This document shows, piece by piece, positions 48,125-61,432 of a stretch of 64,000 bases of DNA. The position numbers and the translations under genes were made by a program. The notes under the pieces were generated by a model, which saw nothing but the letters and a program-made list of their open reading frames with translations, ran no database searches and was not told the origin of the DNA. Positions within the stretch are counted from its first letter, which is position 1; every line of letters starts with the position of its first letter. This DNA comes from Nymphaea colorata. Its lineage: Eukaryota; Streptophyta; Magnoliopsida; Nymphaeales; Nymphaeaceae. The stretch covers positions 16,230,106-16,294,105 of the forward strand of contig NC_045141.1 of the NCBI RefSeq assembly GCF_008831285.2, written 5' to 3'.

Positions 48125-49094
48125 CTAGAGGTAAATATTGGTGCTTTTGTTCTTGTAGAATTCAATGACCCAGAAATTGTAAGCGCAACATATGGCCTTG
48201 ATCCCTGTGAAACCAGCAGCCTTTGCCAAACCCTCAAACTCCTTCTCCGTCCTCTCCTTCCCTCCATGATTTAGTGCCAACATCAAGAGATCAAGCTGAA
48301 ATACAGCAGATGTGCTTAAACTGTTATCTACAGTCTGCGGGGCAACCATCTCCGCAATAATCACCTTGCCGTTCTCTGGCAGTGCATTCCAACAATTCTC
48401 TAGCAGCTTCAGGCAATGATCATCATCCCAGTCATGAAGGATCCACTGCCACACGTAGATATTGATCACGGAGTCTTAAAATGATAGATTAGTTAACTTG
48501 TTTGGCACTTAATTTTTCAAGTCATGTGTGTGTCTATATATATATAGAGACTACAGTAACAATACAAAAATGGAGTCAACGATAGTTGCGCAAAAGCAGA
48601 AAACAAAACAATAGTTGTGCAGACATAAGATAAAAAGCAAGGGAATATGGGATACTTTAACTCTAATTCATTGTGAACCAGACAATGGGCAAACAAATAA
48701 AGGGCCACAGCACTCCAACCGAGTAGCTGCAGCAGTAGGGATACATGTGCATATGGGTCTCCCTACTTTTTCCAAAACAAAGTGTACTGCAGTAAAACTA
48801 TCAATCATGGGGAACTTTGTCTTTTCCTATTTTATGCAAATCAGAATAATGGACAAAGAATAAAAGGGCATATTCTTGTAAAACAGTGTTCTAGGATCTA
48901 TAGAATAAGTTTTTTTCTGACCCGTCTATGCAAACAAACAAACATAACCTTCAATTGCCCTATGATGATTCTTTATGTGTGTCAAATAATTGGCAAAAGG
49001 TTAAACTGTTCCAAAAGAACATGCAATAATTATCTTCCTATAAAACAATGTGTTCTAGCGAACAAGCAACGAGGCCACAGAAAAAGCAGCCCCT

Positions 49095-49129
<35 letters not shown>

Positions 49130-50789
49130 GATTAATATACAAACCTTCATAAAGATGGCATCGCCTGATTGCACGCTGGCAAACATGTCACCTCCAACAT
49201 GTTGGACGCCTACATTGATGACAGCAGAAAGTAACAACCATGAGCAGCTTATGTACACAACAATTGGCATAATTGTTCGTTTGCCCCTAAATGTTGTGCT
49301 CGAGTTTGGGACTAACACATGAGCTCGTTTGATTTGTTGAACATTGATTTCATCAATGAGCCGAACCCAAGATCAACTTCTAGGAGAATATACATCTTGT
49401 CCAATAAATTTCATAAACATCTAAAAAGTATAAATAGAATTATAAAACTAATGACATATATGTACAAGAATATTTTCATTTGATACATGAATGAGAGGTA
49501 AGCGGGCAGATTGCCTTCATTCATATTTTATTCACATAATTAGACGAAACAAACTGAGCTTTGCCTAGAAAGTAAACCTATTCGAGCGCAATCCACGAGA
49601 CACTTTACTTCATGTTCTTGTGGATGTCTTTGGCAATACCGCGACTGAATTTCATGAAAATCTTCATTTTGATGAAAATGAAAGGTAATTATTTATATCA
49701 TGAATAATGTTCTCATAGTTTTTGAAAATTTTGAATATTATCCTAATTAAACATGACCATCATATGATCATCTCTACAAATGTCGGCTATTTGAATTATT
49801 TTCCTTCCATCTTTTTCCAATTAAAAAGAAAAACTGGCATCAAATTTGACACATACCAGGGAAATTTGGGGCCTCTTGAACGACATGTGGTAAGTCGAAG
49901 TTGAAGCCCTTGATTTGCGGGTACGTCGCTGTGATGAGCCCCAAGTTGGTACCAGTCCCTCCCCCAACGTCCACCAGTGTGCGGAGGCCATGGAAGCCGG
50001 TGTAGATCTCCAGGATCTTGTTCATGATGATGGTCGAGTGATGTTGCATTCCCTTGTTGAACAGCCTATTGAAGCGTGGGTCCTTTCCATGGTAGTCAAA
50101 ACAGTTCATACCGTAGGCCCTCCGGAAGGGGATGCCGCCTTCCAGCACTGCGTCTTTGAGGTGATACCATGGCTCCACGTACACCTTGTCTAGCAACGTG
50201 AGAACCAGGGGACCCATGGAACCTCCATTCTCGTCTCCCAATAGGAACCTCGATTTGTCCCCCAGCCCATATCTCCTATTCATAACGTCCCCATCCACAG
50301 AATGTTATCCTCCCGAATATTATATAATATATGTTTTCTACAGTCACATGCTGAGTTCTTTCACTGGTCGTAATCATCAGATCATATACAGTAAAAGTTA
50401 AAGAGTTTAAAAAAAGACACTTCGTTTGGACATATATATATATAGAGAGAATGTTAGAGAGTTGATCACCATTTGGCATTGCAGTCATGGTTGTTGTTGG
50501 TAATGGTGGTGGTGGAGCAGGTGAGAATTGAGTGGCTGGCAAGTAGTCGGAGGAGGCGCTCTAGCAGGGCCGGTGCATCTGGATTCTTGGCAGACAATCG
50601 GTCAGCTATCTCATGCGATGTAAGCAGTGGGATTCCCTCCTGCTGATGGGCTTTCGCCATCACCTCCAAGAGGCCCATCTCTATAGCAGCCTTGAGGGCC
50701 ATGGGCAGCACGGAACCGCTCACCAAGTGCCATGCTGACAAGCATGCTTGCTCGTCCAGCCCATTGTTGTTGCTCATGAGCGGATGCAT
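48125..50789 (-). CDS. COMT-type O-methyltransferase, complete, four exons, 374 aa
   Basis: SAM-dependent plant phenolic/alkaloid O-methyltransferase. Exons are 50789-50470, 50275-49857, 49209-49145 and 48445-48125, with GT-AG junctions; the joined frame is 1125 bases. The N-terminal dimerisation helix region starts [20 protein letters not shown]. The SAM site is LVDVGGGTG (208-215), followed by [10 protein letters not shown] and HVGGDMF. The catalytic His is in [10 protein letters not shown] (His272), then GKVIIAEMV and [10 protein letters not shown] carry the supporting Glu residues. The sequence [14 protein letters not shown] and the length are COMT-like. But the substrate-pocket Met-Asn of caffeate/5-hydroxyferulate COMT (alfalfa M130, N131) aligns with Thr133-Leu134, so lignin-type activity is not assured. 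The start MHPLM at 50789 is chosen; the next ATG is four codons on. A nearly identical last exon lies at 63100. Confidence 0.93.
49098..49126. repeat. (GA)n microsatellite in an O-methyltransferase intron
   Basis: About 14 GA units just downstream (on the gene strand) of exon 3, within the 699-base intron to exon 4. Confidence 0.9.
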
Positions 50790-51528
50790 GGCTGTCCACT
50801 TATCTGCTAGATGGAAGACAATAGTAATAGAGTCGAAGAATTTGTGCAGCAATTGTGAAGCAAGTGAGAATTTGTGAAGCAATACTATGAAGAAGGTTGA
50901 TCACCTGATCTTGTATATACTTCGCCTGAAACCTCTACAAATGATAGCTCGAGTATGGGACCCTCTTTGACTTCTTTCAATCTTGGAAGCTGAAGGTCTT
51001 TAGGTTGAACTTGACTCCCCACAGGGCCTGACATCCTACTCTTTATAGACAAGTCCAGTTATGACCTATGGGCGACCATAGTTGCCTAATTTCAAAGTTT
51101 CCTCACATACATTGATGAATTATGCCAAAGAAAAGATGAGGCATATGTGGCGCATTGTCAGCCATACGTACCAAAAATATCTAAGCAACTTGTGGGCGGG
51201 GGACGAAGGTTTTTCTTTTCTCCTCCTTACTTGAAGAAGCGACCATGAAAATTAGTTAAGATTCGATAGTAACTTGTCCGGCTGCTGCGGAAATGTAATG
51301 AATGATGTTCACATGGCCATTAACTCATGTTCAATACATTGACATATTAATTTCTTGAGTGACTGATCATTATACATATTCTTTCAATTTCTCTACGAGA
51401 ACAGTTGGCAATGCATGATTGCATTGAACTGTGTGAATGGACCGAACTCCGTAGGGCTTACTCCCCTCTCTCTCTTTCTCTCTTACCGATGCATTGCATT
51501 GAATTTGAACAGAACTTGGTATGGTCAG

Positions 51529-51562
<34 letters not shown>

Positions 51563-52725
51563 CGATGTCTCGTTCAGATTGACAAGACAAAGGATTTATG
51601 GAAACTGATATGTAAATAAAGAGAACCGGCTGCCTACTCAATGTGCCTTGCATCTATAAACATACTGCACACACGCACACTGAAAATTAACTTGCGGTTG
51701 CCGGTATTTTTCCAACATATATACTATTATCGCTTAATTTACCTGTTTCAAGGTTTTTCCTAACATGAGTTTTGGATGGTAATATTTTCTTTAATTAAAA
51801 AATGAGCATGTCCGATTATTTCAGCACCAGCATAGTGAAACTGTGACTTACAAAGAGCGAAAGTTGAATGCTATGTATAATGCTTGTAAAGTCTGGTAGA
51901 CAGAGTCGGCGCACCAGCATAAGGAGCCCCGTGCAGACATATGCGTGACCATAACTTTTTTTTAAAAAATGTAGCTACGTTTTTTTTTGTGTGAAGTTAT
52001 CAGATAACGGTTTCAATTAAACATCTGTTCCTCTCAGAAATGATTATTAATTAAAATCACAAGAATATAATTAAAAAAATTCAGCTAACAAATTTTCTTC
52101 TCAAGTTGGCACATGTTCATTCAAAACTCTTATTGAATAGTTTTTTATTATTATTTTTATATTATAATAAGGCTGGACAAAAGTTGGTCCTTTCACAGGC
52201 AAGTTGCCCATAAACTATTCCTTCATTTCCAAGATTCATTGTTTTAAAAAACCAATACAAGGTTTCTATTTGATGGTTTCGACTCCAATGTCTTTTTTTG
52301 CGTTCCCGAGAAGAAAGCAAACTCGAATTTCTAAAAGCACAAATATTTTTAACAAATTGTGTGCTTGGGGCCAATGGACGTCGCTTGATATGTGGCTTAA
52401 ATACTTCTTGCATTACAACTTCTTGATTGTTTGTTTCATTATAAACTTATTCTAAAGCCTCATGTGCCCAAAATATGCATCATTGGTCGATCCATTGCTT
52501 CTTCCCGACCTCTCTTTCCAAAATATGTACAACATATAACAAAACATAGATGCAGTCTACGCATTTGCGGGAAATGCAAATTTTAATGATGCAATTTGCA
52601 AAACTAGGGTTTCATTCCCTACTATGCACCATCACTAAAATAATATTTTTCTCATTTTTCCATGTAAAATTCATTTTATTGAATAAACTTGTAAAGTTCA
52701 TTACAAAGGAAAAAAAGCAGGTAAG

Positions 52726-52832
<107 letters not shown>

Positions 52833-53179
52833 CATTTAAAAAATTATTTCGCAAGCTCATAATTTTTTTGCTATTAAAATGATTTTCAGTTTAACGGGGT
52901 TTTCCACCGCCTAATACAAGCCAAAGCCCCTACCGTGGTACTCTTCATCTTTTTAGGATATAATTAGGATACAAAGCTGCTTTCAGTACTTTGAGCTGTT
53001 GTTCTCATTACATTTCTGGTATTAATAGTCTTTTTATTTTATTAGAGTGCATATAATTGAAGAATTTAAAAGAGATGATAATGACATACCAGCCCCTACT
53101 CACCTTTTGTGCCAACTCCTTTGAGATTGCTATTATATTTTGTCACGTCGACCAAAAAACCACCCCGGCCCAGTTCTTA

Positions 53180-53350
53180 CAAGTCGGGCCTGGGCTTGGG
53201 CCAGTTCGGCCCAGCCCAATTTTTATAAAAAAATATTTTTTAAATATAAAATATATTTTTAATATAAAATATATTTTTAATATAAAATATATTTTTAACA
53301 TAAAATTATATTTTTAATAATAAAATATATATTATTAATAATAAAAATAA
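53180..53350. repeat. GGGCC-rich/AT-core dispersed repeat, third copy
   Basis: Starts GTCGGGCCTGGGCTTGGGCC and runs into tandem 17-base AT units (AAAATATATTTTTAATAT, about 53240-53300). Related to 1395-1690 and 18885-19145. Confidence 0.5.
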
Positions 53351-54355
53351 TAATTGAGTTTTTCAACCACCATGGAGACTCCACCAGCGGCCCAGCTGGG
53401 CGCCACCCCTAAATTTGAAGCCATCTTTTTAGGCAAATAAAAGATCCTACGAAAACTGCGGAGGCACTTTTTCTATGCTGTTATTTTCTTTAACTAAATA
53501 ATAAGGTCGAGATGTCTAAGCCAAACCTGTGTCCCGTCAACGAAACTCAACGAATTAAGGTAAAATAAACGGACAAATTTGTTTTTAAATGTCCAATGGA
53601 AAGAATGGATTTGTCAACTAGAAAAAATGATAATATATACAGTGGATTTAATCGACGCGTCAATATGATTAAAGACCAACCTTGTTTTGGATATGCTTAA
53701 CTGGATCTGGTCAAAAGATTTGGATTCGATTACTGGTCAGATTCGAATTTTGGCGACCAGTTTCACAGTCGAACCCAAATCCAGGTCTTATATAACCTTG
53801 ATCGTCGGATAAAATCTGACAAACTAAAAAGCAATAAATTTCGACGCATCGTTACCCCATTTATATCGATTTCAGATGATTTTAATCTTTCTCTTTTGTA
53901 ATGTCCAAACTAAATGACATGATTGGCGATCGACCAGCTGTTTGTTAATTAAACTATGTAAGCCAAAGATATCAAATTGCATTGACCATCTAACAATTTA
54001 ATAAGTTCATCTAGGGCAACGAGTTAGGCATACATACGTAGGTCATTGTATCATACAAGTCATATATGTTACAATAATATGACCTCTAACTAGTGCTCAC
54101 CGGGATTTCTCGGCCCACCGGGATTCCAGGCAATGAGCTTGATGACCTCTCCGGTCACTTGAAATAATAATTTTTTTTTTAAGAAACTGATTAGTACTTC
54201 ACATTATTTGAACTTGACTATATGATTTTTTTGTGTCGGTATGGTTAATAATTAAAATACAAGATGAAAAAAATTAAAAAGACTATAAAATATATTTCTT
54301 TTTAAATAAAATACCATATATTTGCTTCCTTTACTACGCACGGTAAACTCGGCGC

Positions 54356-55996
54356 TCAGTAAAGGGAGTGAGGGAGGCGTGGAGAGAAGAGAACATGAAG
54401 CATAGTTGTTTGCCCAAAAGGCTTGGACTCTTCAAACACGGTTTCTGGATGCAGCTCCATGTCAAAGCTGTGGAGAAGACGGGCGAGCACAATGTATACC
54501 GATCTTAATGAAAATGAAATTCCCGGGCACACCCTGCGGCCTGACCCAAACGGAATCAACTGGAAATGCTGGCCCCCAACATCCACGTCACTTTCCAAAA
54601 ACCTCTCCGGCTGAAACTCGGCGTGGTCCGGCCACACCCTCGGGTCACGCTGTATCTTCCATGCATTGACCACTAGCATGGTGCCGGCCGGAACGCCAAA
54701 GCCACCAATTTGGCAGTCCTCCCTGGCTTCTCTTGGAGGCAGCAATGGTGTCGGTGGGCGAAGTCTGAGACTCTCCTTGACCACTGCTTGAAGATACACC
54801 AATTTTTTGATATCGGATTCATCCACAATCCTGCCTTTGCCGACTGCTTTGTCCAACTCATCTTGGGCCTTCTTCAGTGCCTGGGGATTGAGTAACAGCA
54901 GGTGTAATGTCTGGATCAAGGTGGCTGATGTGGTGTCGTTTCCCCCAATTATCATTGCCTGAAAGGATGTAAAAAAGAAAAAAACCTCTATGTCAATTAT
55001 TCAAGCATTCCATTCAAGGGCATTTAGCAAAAGGAATACTAACTCTGTTCCAAAGATCAGAAAAGATTCATATAACGCTAAAATGTATGAATTTGCTCCA
55101 ACCTGCCAATCTTTTGAACATATTCATGAATCTTGTTTTTGTAACCCAGCTGATCTCACATGGCACCATTGGATCTAACCAGTAGCTTGGAAGATAGCCA
55201 AAAATCTATACTACAAGACGTCCAAGCATAGTTAAATGAAACGAAATACGACTCCATCAGTGAAAAAAATTAGAAATGTGAATACATATTTAAACTTGAT
55301 AGTACTCATCAAAGTAATGCACACATGCTCATTATTCATTTTTCTCATTATTCACAACTCTGTAATTCGAGTGAGTTTTTCAAACTTAAGCAAATATTTT
55401 GAAAGTAAATTTGACCAGAGTAGACAAATCTCCATCGATCACTTTCTAGTCCGTTGAAATTATGAAAAGGTAATTCATTTGGTCCATTGATTAAGTAACC
55501 GTTTTTACTACTTGACAATTTTCATTAGTCTAATAATTATTGTTTACTTTCCCAATCAGTTGATCAAACCCACCACCCCGAATGAATATTCATACCCAAT
55601 TAGAAATCCAAATCCTATTCAACAAATAACAAATAATGAATGAGTTTTTACCAGTGCCGTCGTCTTCACCACCATATCGGCGTCCGGGTCCTCCCCTACA
55701 AGTGACAGCAGGACATCGATGAAGTCATGGTCCCCCTCCCGGAAACCGGATACGTTTTGCCGGCGATGCTCTGCCACGCAGCGGCCGATGAGAACGTCCA
55801 AATTCCCGGCCACCCTCTTCATGGCAGCGATACAGCCATTGATGTCGAGAAAGTCGAGAAAAGGAAGAAAATCAGACACCACGAAGGCCACGAGAAGGAC
55901 CAGCATCTCCCTCGTGCAGTGCGCTGTCTCTCGCGCCTTCGAGTCGTCCTCCGAGCCTCCCACGACGTAGCCAGCCCCTGCGGCAGTTCGGGTCAC
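54356..55996 (-). pseudogene. CYP82-type P450, 5'-truncated pseudogene
   Basis: Exon 2 (54958-54356) is fully open with GT-AG phase 0 junctions to a partial exon 1. It keeps GGNDTTS in the I-helix (with Asp), KESLR, FQPERF, the haem loop FGSGRRVCPG and an intact end (PRLPHSLY). Exon 1 homology starts only at about residue 180 of a normal P450 (TVTRTAAGAGYVVGG, near 56000) and continues to KTTAL at 55652. The first 170-180 residues, including membrane anchor and B-C helices, are missing: upstream DNA is unrelated and AT-rich. An in-frame ATG at 55996 would give about 315 aa, too short for a P450. It is clearly diverged from the left array and lies between the two O-methyltransferase copies. 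Confidence 0.88.
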
Positions 55997-57467
55997 CGTG
56001 TGAAGGATACCACAGCGGCAGCCGCAAGGGTAAGGGTAGGAACTTTTTTGTCCGCCGCTAAGTAGGAACGTTTTTACTGGAGGAATAGAACTATAGTCTT
56101 AAAACTTTAACAAAAATTAAAATGCAAATTTTTTAAATTAAAACTGAACTATAACTATGGTTTTAAATTCTTAACAAGAAGCAAAATGTAATTTTTCATA
56201 ATTTTTATATTAGTTAAAATAAAACGTTTAAAATTTACATAATTTTTTAAAATCTACCCGCCTGCCTTCACCCTTCACCACCCGGTGCATGGATTTTAAC
56301 TAAAAAGATCTCTAAATACAGATCATCGTGCTCTTAATAATAATTTGTGGTACTATAAAGCTTATATACATGAATTGTTTTGTATATATAATAAGAGTAG
56401 ATGCTTACTCTTGAAGATTAGTTTTTGATGTGCTGCTGTCTAAGTAAAAAAAAATTGAAGAAAATTATATCACGCCAGATATCATAAATAATGATATTTT
56501 GCTCATTTCAGAATAATATGAGCTACTTTGTGACTTTGTGAACAAGTGTCATGAACTAGACCCATTCTCCCACACTCAAAGAAGAAAGGGGCACAACGAT
56601 TTTGAGACAAAGTTGTTCAACTGTTAGCCACACAAGTTTCTTTTTTATGTATAAGAAATATAAAAACTGCAAGAAAAATATGGTTCCCTACCAAAATGGC
56701 GTGGTTACCTGATGTGTTCTTTGGTGTGGGAGGAAGCAGCGTAGTTCACAGGCCACCATCTACGCGTCTATGCGAGGAAGGTTCTCACGTCTTTGTCGAG
56801 AAACAACTTTCTGGTTTTTGCATTTTCGTCATTTTGGTGATTGGTCGGGCCCAGCTATTTTTGCAACGTCCGAAATAGATCGAATTGCATATGCACGCCA
56901 AAGTATAAAAAAAAAAATTGGAGGGATGGGGTATTTTTGAAATGTTTTTAAAAAGTTATGTTTATTTTAGTACTTTTTGATAATTTTTTTATCCTTTTAA
57001 AATGTTTTTGTAATTATAAACAAAAGTGTTGTTTTTGTAATTATAAACAAAAGTGTTTTGATCATTGCACATCACTATGTACAATTTTTTGTGCGTAGAA
57101 GTGTACACATAACCTGTTTCTGTAAGTAAATTGTGCAGATTGCGATGCATGTATACACCATGTTTCCGCCTTTCATATGCAATGTTAAGGAGTACAATTT
57201 TTTTCAAATATAGCAAAATCATTCGTCCAATAGGCAGTAATAAAGATATATTAGTTAAGAGCTTGTTGTGCCTGTTAAATACCAATGTTCTCATTTTTTT
57301 TCCCTATGCTTGTTAAATATCAATGTTGTTTTTTTTTTTTTTGTGCATCCAAGGTAATCAGTCTCTGTAATTTATAGCGGTACAATAAAAGGCAGCAAGA
57401 TTGATCGACCGGAGGCTGTAATCAATAGTTTAAAGACCAATCGGGCCTTTGGGATTTAACGAAATTA

Positions 57468-57537
<70 letters not shown>

Positions 57538-59204
57538 TCGCAAATATCCAACCAAACTATTAAAAAAACATTGGATATAAAAAAAATAATATCAGACTAA
57601 GAAATCAAATCGAATTTGGATTTAGGAAATGACATTCAATCGGACTCACTTGTCTCATTTATTGACATGGTGCATATAGATAAAATCTGCGAAGATTCTG
57701 TACAACGTTAAACGGGTAAAACAAGTTTCAAATGGTGGCCTACATGCTTTTCTCTCAAATAATAAAACCAGCACCATAAGAAAAGTGGAGTCCACTCCCG
57801 TATTCTTGGGATATCTAGATATGGAGATAAGGTTTTTATATTGCTTTCTAGTGAATGTCATTGCACATGCTTAAGATGTGAAAACTCCTTCGTTTGGGTA
57901 CAAGAGAAATCAAATTCCAAATCTAATTAAATCTGCTAAAACCTTACACTGGGGAGATTCAAATATGCCAAACACCGCATGTTGTGAGATAGCTACAAAT
58001 TAGAAATTCATAGTCATAATCACCATAAACGATTATTAAAAGTATCATTAACTGTTCTTCTATTACTATAAACATTGACTAATGCTTGCGTTGTAATTGT
58101 CTTTAGTAGTGACAGATTTTTTTATTTTTTGTCATCCAGTATCATCCGCCATCCCCAACAGATTTGAACCCCTTAGCACACTTAAAACACACTTTTCAGC
58201 GCAGAATTACTTTATGGTGTGTAGGTAATACTATTACATTCCAAATAGTTCATAGATCTATTAATGGTCTTTGTTGTTAGCTTACCATACTCTGATTGTT
58301 CGGCAAATCAAGCAACCATAATTTAATTCCAGGCCTTCCAAAGATTCCATACTGGGCTTCAGTATCTCTCTGATTTGAAGTGGGATAATGACGATAGTCA
58401 CTTTTCGAATCACAAATCAATGAACTTGAATTGATAATGAAAAAACACAGTTGTAATCTAAGGACAACTCACATTAGCTTTTTCTTTCAATTCTCGAAAA
58501 AAAGAAGAAGCCTAATCACCCAAAGTGAGGTATCTATACCTCCACCCAATTAAAATGATAGAAAAATGATCAATAAAATGAAAAATGGATCGAAAGTATA
58601 ATAAAGGGTACAAAACATGATGAGTGGATCCAAAATGAATAAACAAAGCCCGGGAGGGGCAGAACCTGTGTCTCCTTTCCCCCTTTCTCTCATGCATAGG
58701 CCTTCTCACTTGCACTTGCTCGTCCTGAGCTTGGACCTGCACATGGATTCTTGAAGGAGCTTTCGACGGGATCTCTGCACACAACATGCGAGTCTGGATC
58801 TTCCAGGTCCCTTTAGTTCGCCTTGTGTTAGAGGTCCAAATATTTCTTTGGGAGGTCTCCTCTCCTCCCACCTACAGCTGCCCAAATCCTATCCTCCTCT
58901 TGATTGTGACAAAAAGAAAATAGAGCTTTTAGAGAGATTTACCGACAAGCTTGAGCATTCACTTCTTAACCATGGTGAAAAACTTCTTGCCCTCTATATA
59001 CGAGAATATCATCGGCATAGAGTATAGAGAAGATGCATGGTTTTCAAATTCCTTTTACATTAAAAACAATGGATCTAGGATGATTTGAGGTGTGGAACTC
59101 AAATCAGCTCAGATTTTGGATTTGTGACAAATAATGTTGAAGATTATTCATAATGAATTTTATAAATTCTGCTTATATGACTCAACTTCCATGCTGGAAA
59201 TATC
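55997..59204. other. Intergenic, no gene seen
   Basis: Begins with a MITE-like repeat (about 56080-56290, relative of 3511-3714), then AT-rich sequence, a T-rich 28-base direct repeat (GTTTTTGTAATTATAAACAAAAGT, 57004-57054), a compound (CT)n(AT)n tract (57473-57533) and A-rich tracts. Frames at 56696-56878 and 58512-58871 match no family known to me. The minus strand near 58990-59030 reads LYADDILVY, possibly a reverse-transcriptase scrap. Confidence 0.5.
57473..57533. repeat. Compound (CT)n(AT)n microsatellite
   Basis: About ten CT units followed by about 20 AT units. Confidence 0.95.
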
Positions 59205-60290
59205 TGTTAGACGACCTGTCATGTTGTAAGGTTGTGTCAAAATATCCCTCATAGGATTGATGATGAGGCAGATTGCGGAAGCCGCCAGAACTATTCTGTT
59301 TCTCTTGGAACCTCATTGTAATATATCTTTCATCAAAATATTAAAGTTTTTTTTTTTTTTATTTCCGTTCATTATTTTTCAGCAGTGTATAAATATCCAT
59401 TCATCAAATGAATGAAACGTGAGGCTGTCTTCACTTGCCTTAAACTTTTCATACTTAGGTTTCATTAAACTCTGTCCACATGGTATTAGAGCAATTGCAG
59501 CTTTTGTGCAAAGTCTGCCGCACCTGATTTTTTGCAGGCTCTTTTTAGTCTTGCATCCTTCCTTCCAATCTGCGATACATTTAATCTCTATAGATTCCTT
59601 GCTAATTTTATCTTTGGCACTGTATTGCATTGGTTTTTTTGCTACTGCTATACACTATTTTCATTATGGCTCAAAACGCACCCTTGATTCTGACCGATAA
59701 TTCAAATGCCATCGATATTTCAAATCCCTTTTATTTGCACCATTCAGACAACCCCAGTGTTGTACTTGTGTCCCAACCGCTCACAGGAGATAACAATCCC
59801 ACATGGAGAAGGTCCATGACAATGCTGCTTTCTGCTAAAAACAAGTTAGGATTTGTCAATGGTAGTATTCCTCAACCTCTTGTCTGAGCACTGGAGTATC
59901 ATTCGTGGGTGCAATACAATAACTTGGTTCTCTTGTGGATCATTAACTCATTATCAAAGGAACGGGGGAGTAGTATTATCTATGCCACTATTCCGAGGGA
60001 GATCTGGCTGGACCTGCAAGAAAGTTTTTACACAAAGTATGGCTCCCCGTAAGTTCCAATTGAAGTATGAAATTGATCGTATCTCTCAAGGTATGCTTTC
60101 TATTGCTGTTTATTTTACAAAATTGAAGGCATTGTAGAATGAGTTGGGATCATATGAACATTTGCCACCATGCACATGTGGTGCGTTGAAGCAAGCATTT
60201 GGTAGACTACAAGAAGAAAAGGTAATACAGTTTTTGATGGGCTTGAATCAGGCATATAATGTGATTCATGGACAATTGTTGATTGATTCA
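59205..60290 (+). mobile_element. Truncated Ty1/copia element: 5' LTR, PBS and partial gag
   Basis: A 276-bp LTR-like segment runs from TGTTAGACGACC (59205) to CTGTCCACA (59480) and is followed at once by TGGTATTAGAGC (59481-59492), a one-base variant of the usual tRNA-Met primer site. Gag-like sequence follows: FYLHHSDNP and SQPLTGDNNPTWRRSM (frame from about 59660), then after a stop and frameshift YEIDRISQGM and ALKQAFGRLQEEKVIQFLMGLNQAY. Homology ends at about 60290, where the segmental duplication starts. There is no pol and no 3' LTR. It belongs to a family related to but distinct from the element at 39561. Confidence 0.85.
59660..60290 (+). pseudogene. Partial copia gag, interrupted
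   Basis: Resembles the gag at 40600-41170 in order and motifs (HHSDNP, SAKNKLGFVNGSIPQP, CTCGALKQ, FLMGLNQAY). It is broken by a stop at 59885-59887 with frame change and by another at 60135-60137, and it is cut off before the zinc knuckle. Confidence 0.85.
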
Positions 60291-61432
60291 GTCTTCCTCT
60301 TAGTATTGTATAATTTTATGTCAGCAGCAACTAAAATGGCTAATAAATCCAACACATCTCGTCAGCATGTTTGTTTCTTCCAGATAGATATAGATTTAGT
60401 TAGACCACCTTGTAATCTCGAGTACGGAAAGTGCATTTTGTGTTGAATATTTGTCAATACTATTTAGTTAGATCACCTTGTAATATTTTGTGTTGAAGGC
60501 GGTGTTCAGAACCTGTGATATATCTGAAATCTACATGGCAGGACAGGGTCATGAAAATGTACTTCAATAAAGGAAAGTGGACACACAAAACCCTCTGCAA
60601 GTGCTTTTCAAGTTCCTCATTCTCTGTCCATCTTCTTAAGTTTTTTTTCATGCCCAGCCTGCTTTAGTTATAGTATCAATCTTGGCAATTTGTTTGCAGT
60701 GTTGTTTTCCATTACAGTAACATCTCATGGACTGTTTTCAGGAAATTCCTAGTTTTAGGACATCAAAAGTTATAAGAAATAAGACAATAGCTTCGCTGTC
60801 CTTGCCTTAACTGTGGTAGAAAGCCAGTTATTTTCATGAAGAGATTACGTTCCAGAGGCTGGCCCTAGACAGTGCAACATTGACCTTGAAATTTGTGCAA
60901 CAATCCAGAAAGAATTATGTTGTTTTCCTTCTATATGGTAGTAATGATACAGGGCCACCTAATCTTTGCTCTCAAGCACAGGGCTTGTTCATACTTGGGA
61001 AACTTAGTTCTCAAGTTAGTTGGGGTGGGGTGTTGGGAAGTTACTTGTCAACACCGTCAAACTATTTTCACTTTTGAGAATGTTGATGTGGACCTTGTGC
61101 TAGACAAAGTTCGTCATCTTATATCAATTACAAATTTGATGGTGGACACCTTGGCTTTCAATTGGGAATCCAGAAGAACATACATTATGCAGCTTGGACT
61201 CCTCTTAATTTTTGGAAAGTTGCCAAGTTGGTGACAAGAAAGTTGTTCCTTTTAAAGTTTTCTACAGCTAACAACTATAATCTAGACTACTTCAAGGAAA
61301 TTTTTCCACTGCACTATAGTTTGGTTTTATACAAGGCTACATATTGGTGACTGTTTTATACACATTCTGGTTTGGCTTGGTCAGCATTGTTCTATGTTTC
61401 CTTGGGATTTATCCTTTTTTCTTGTTGTACAG

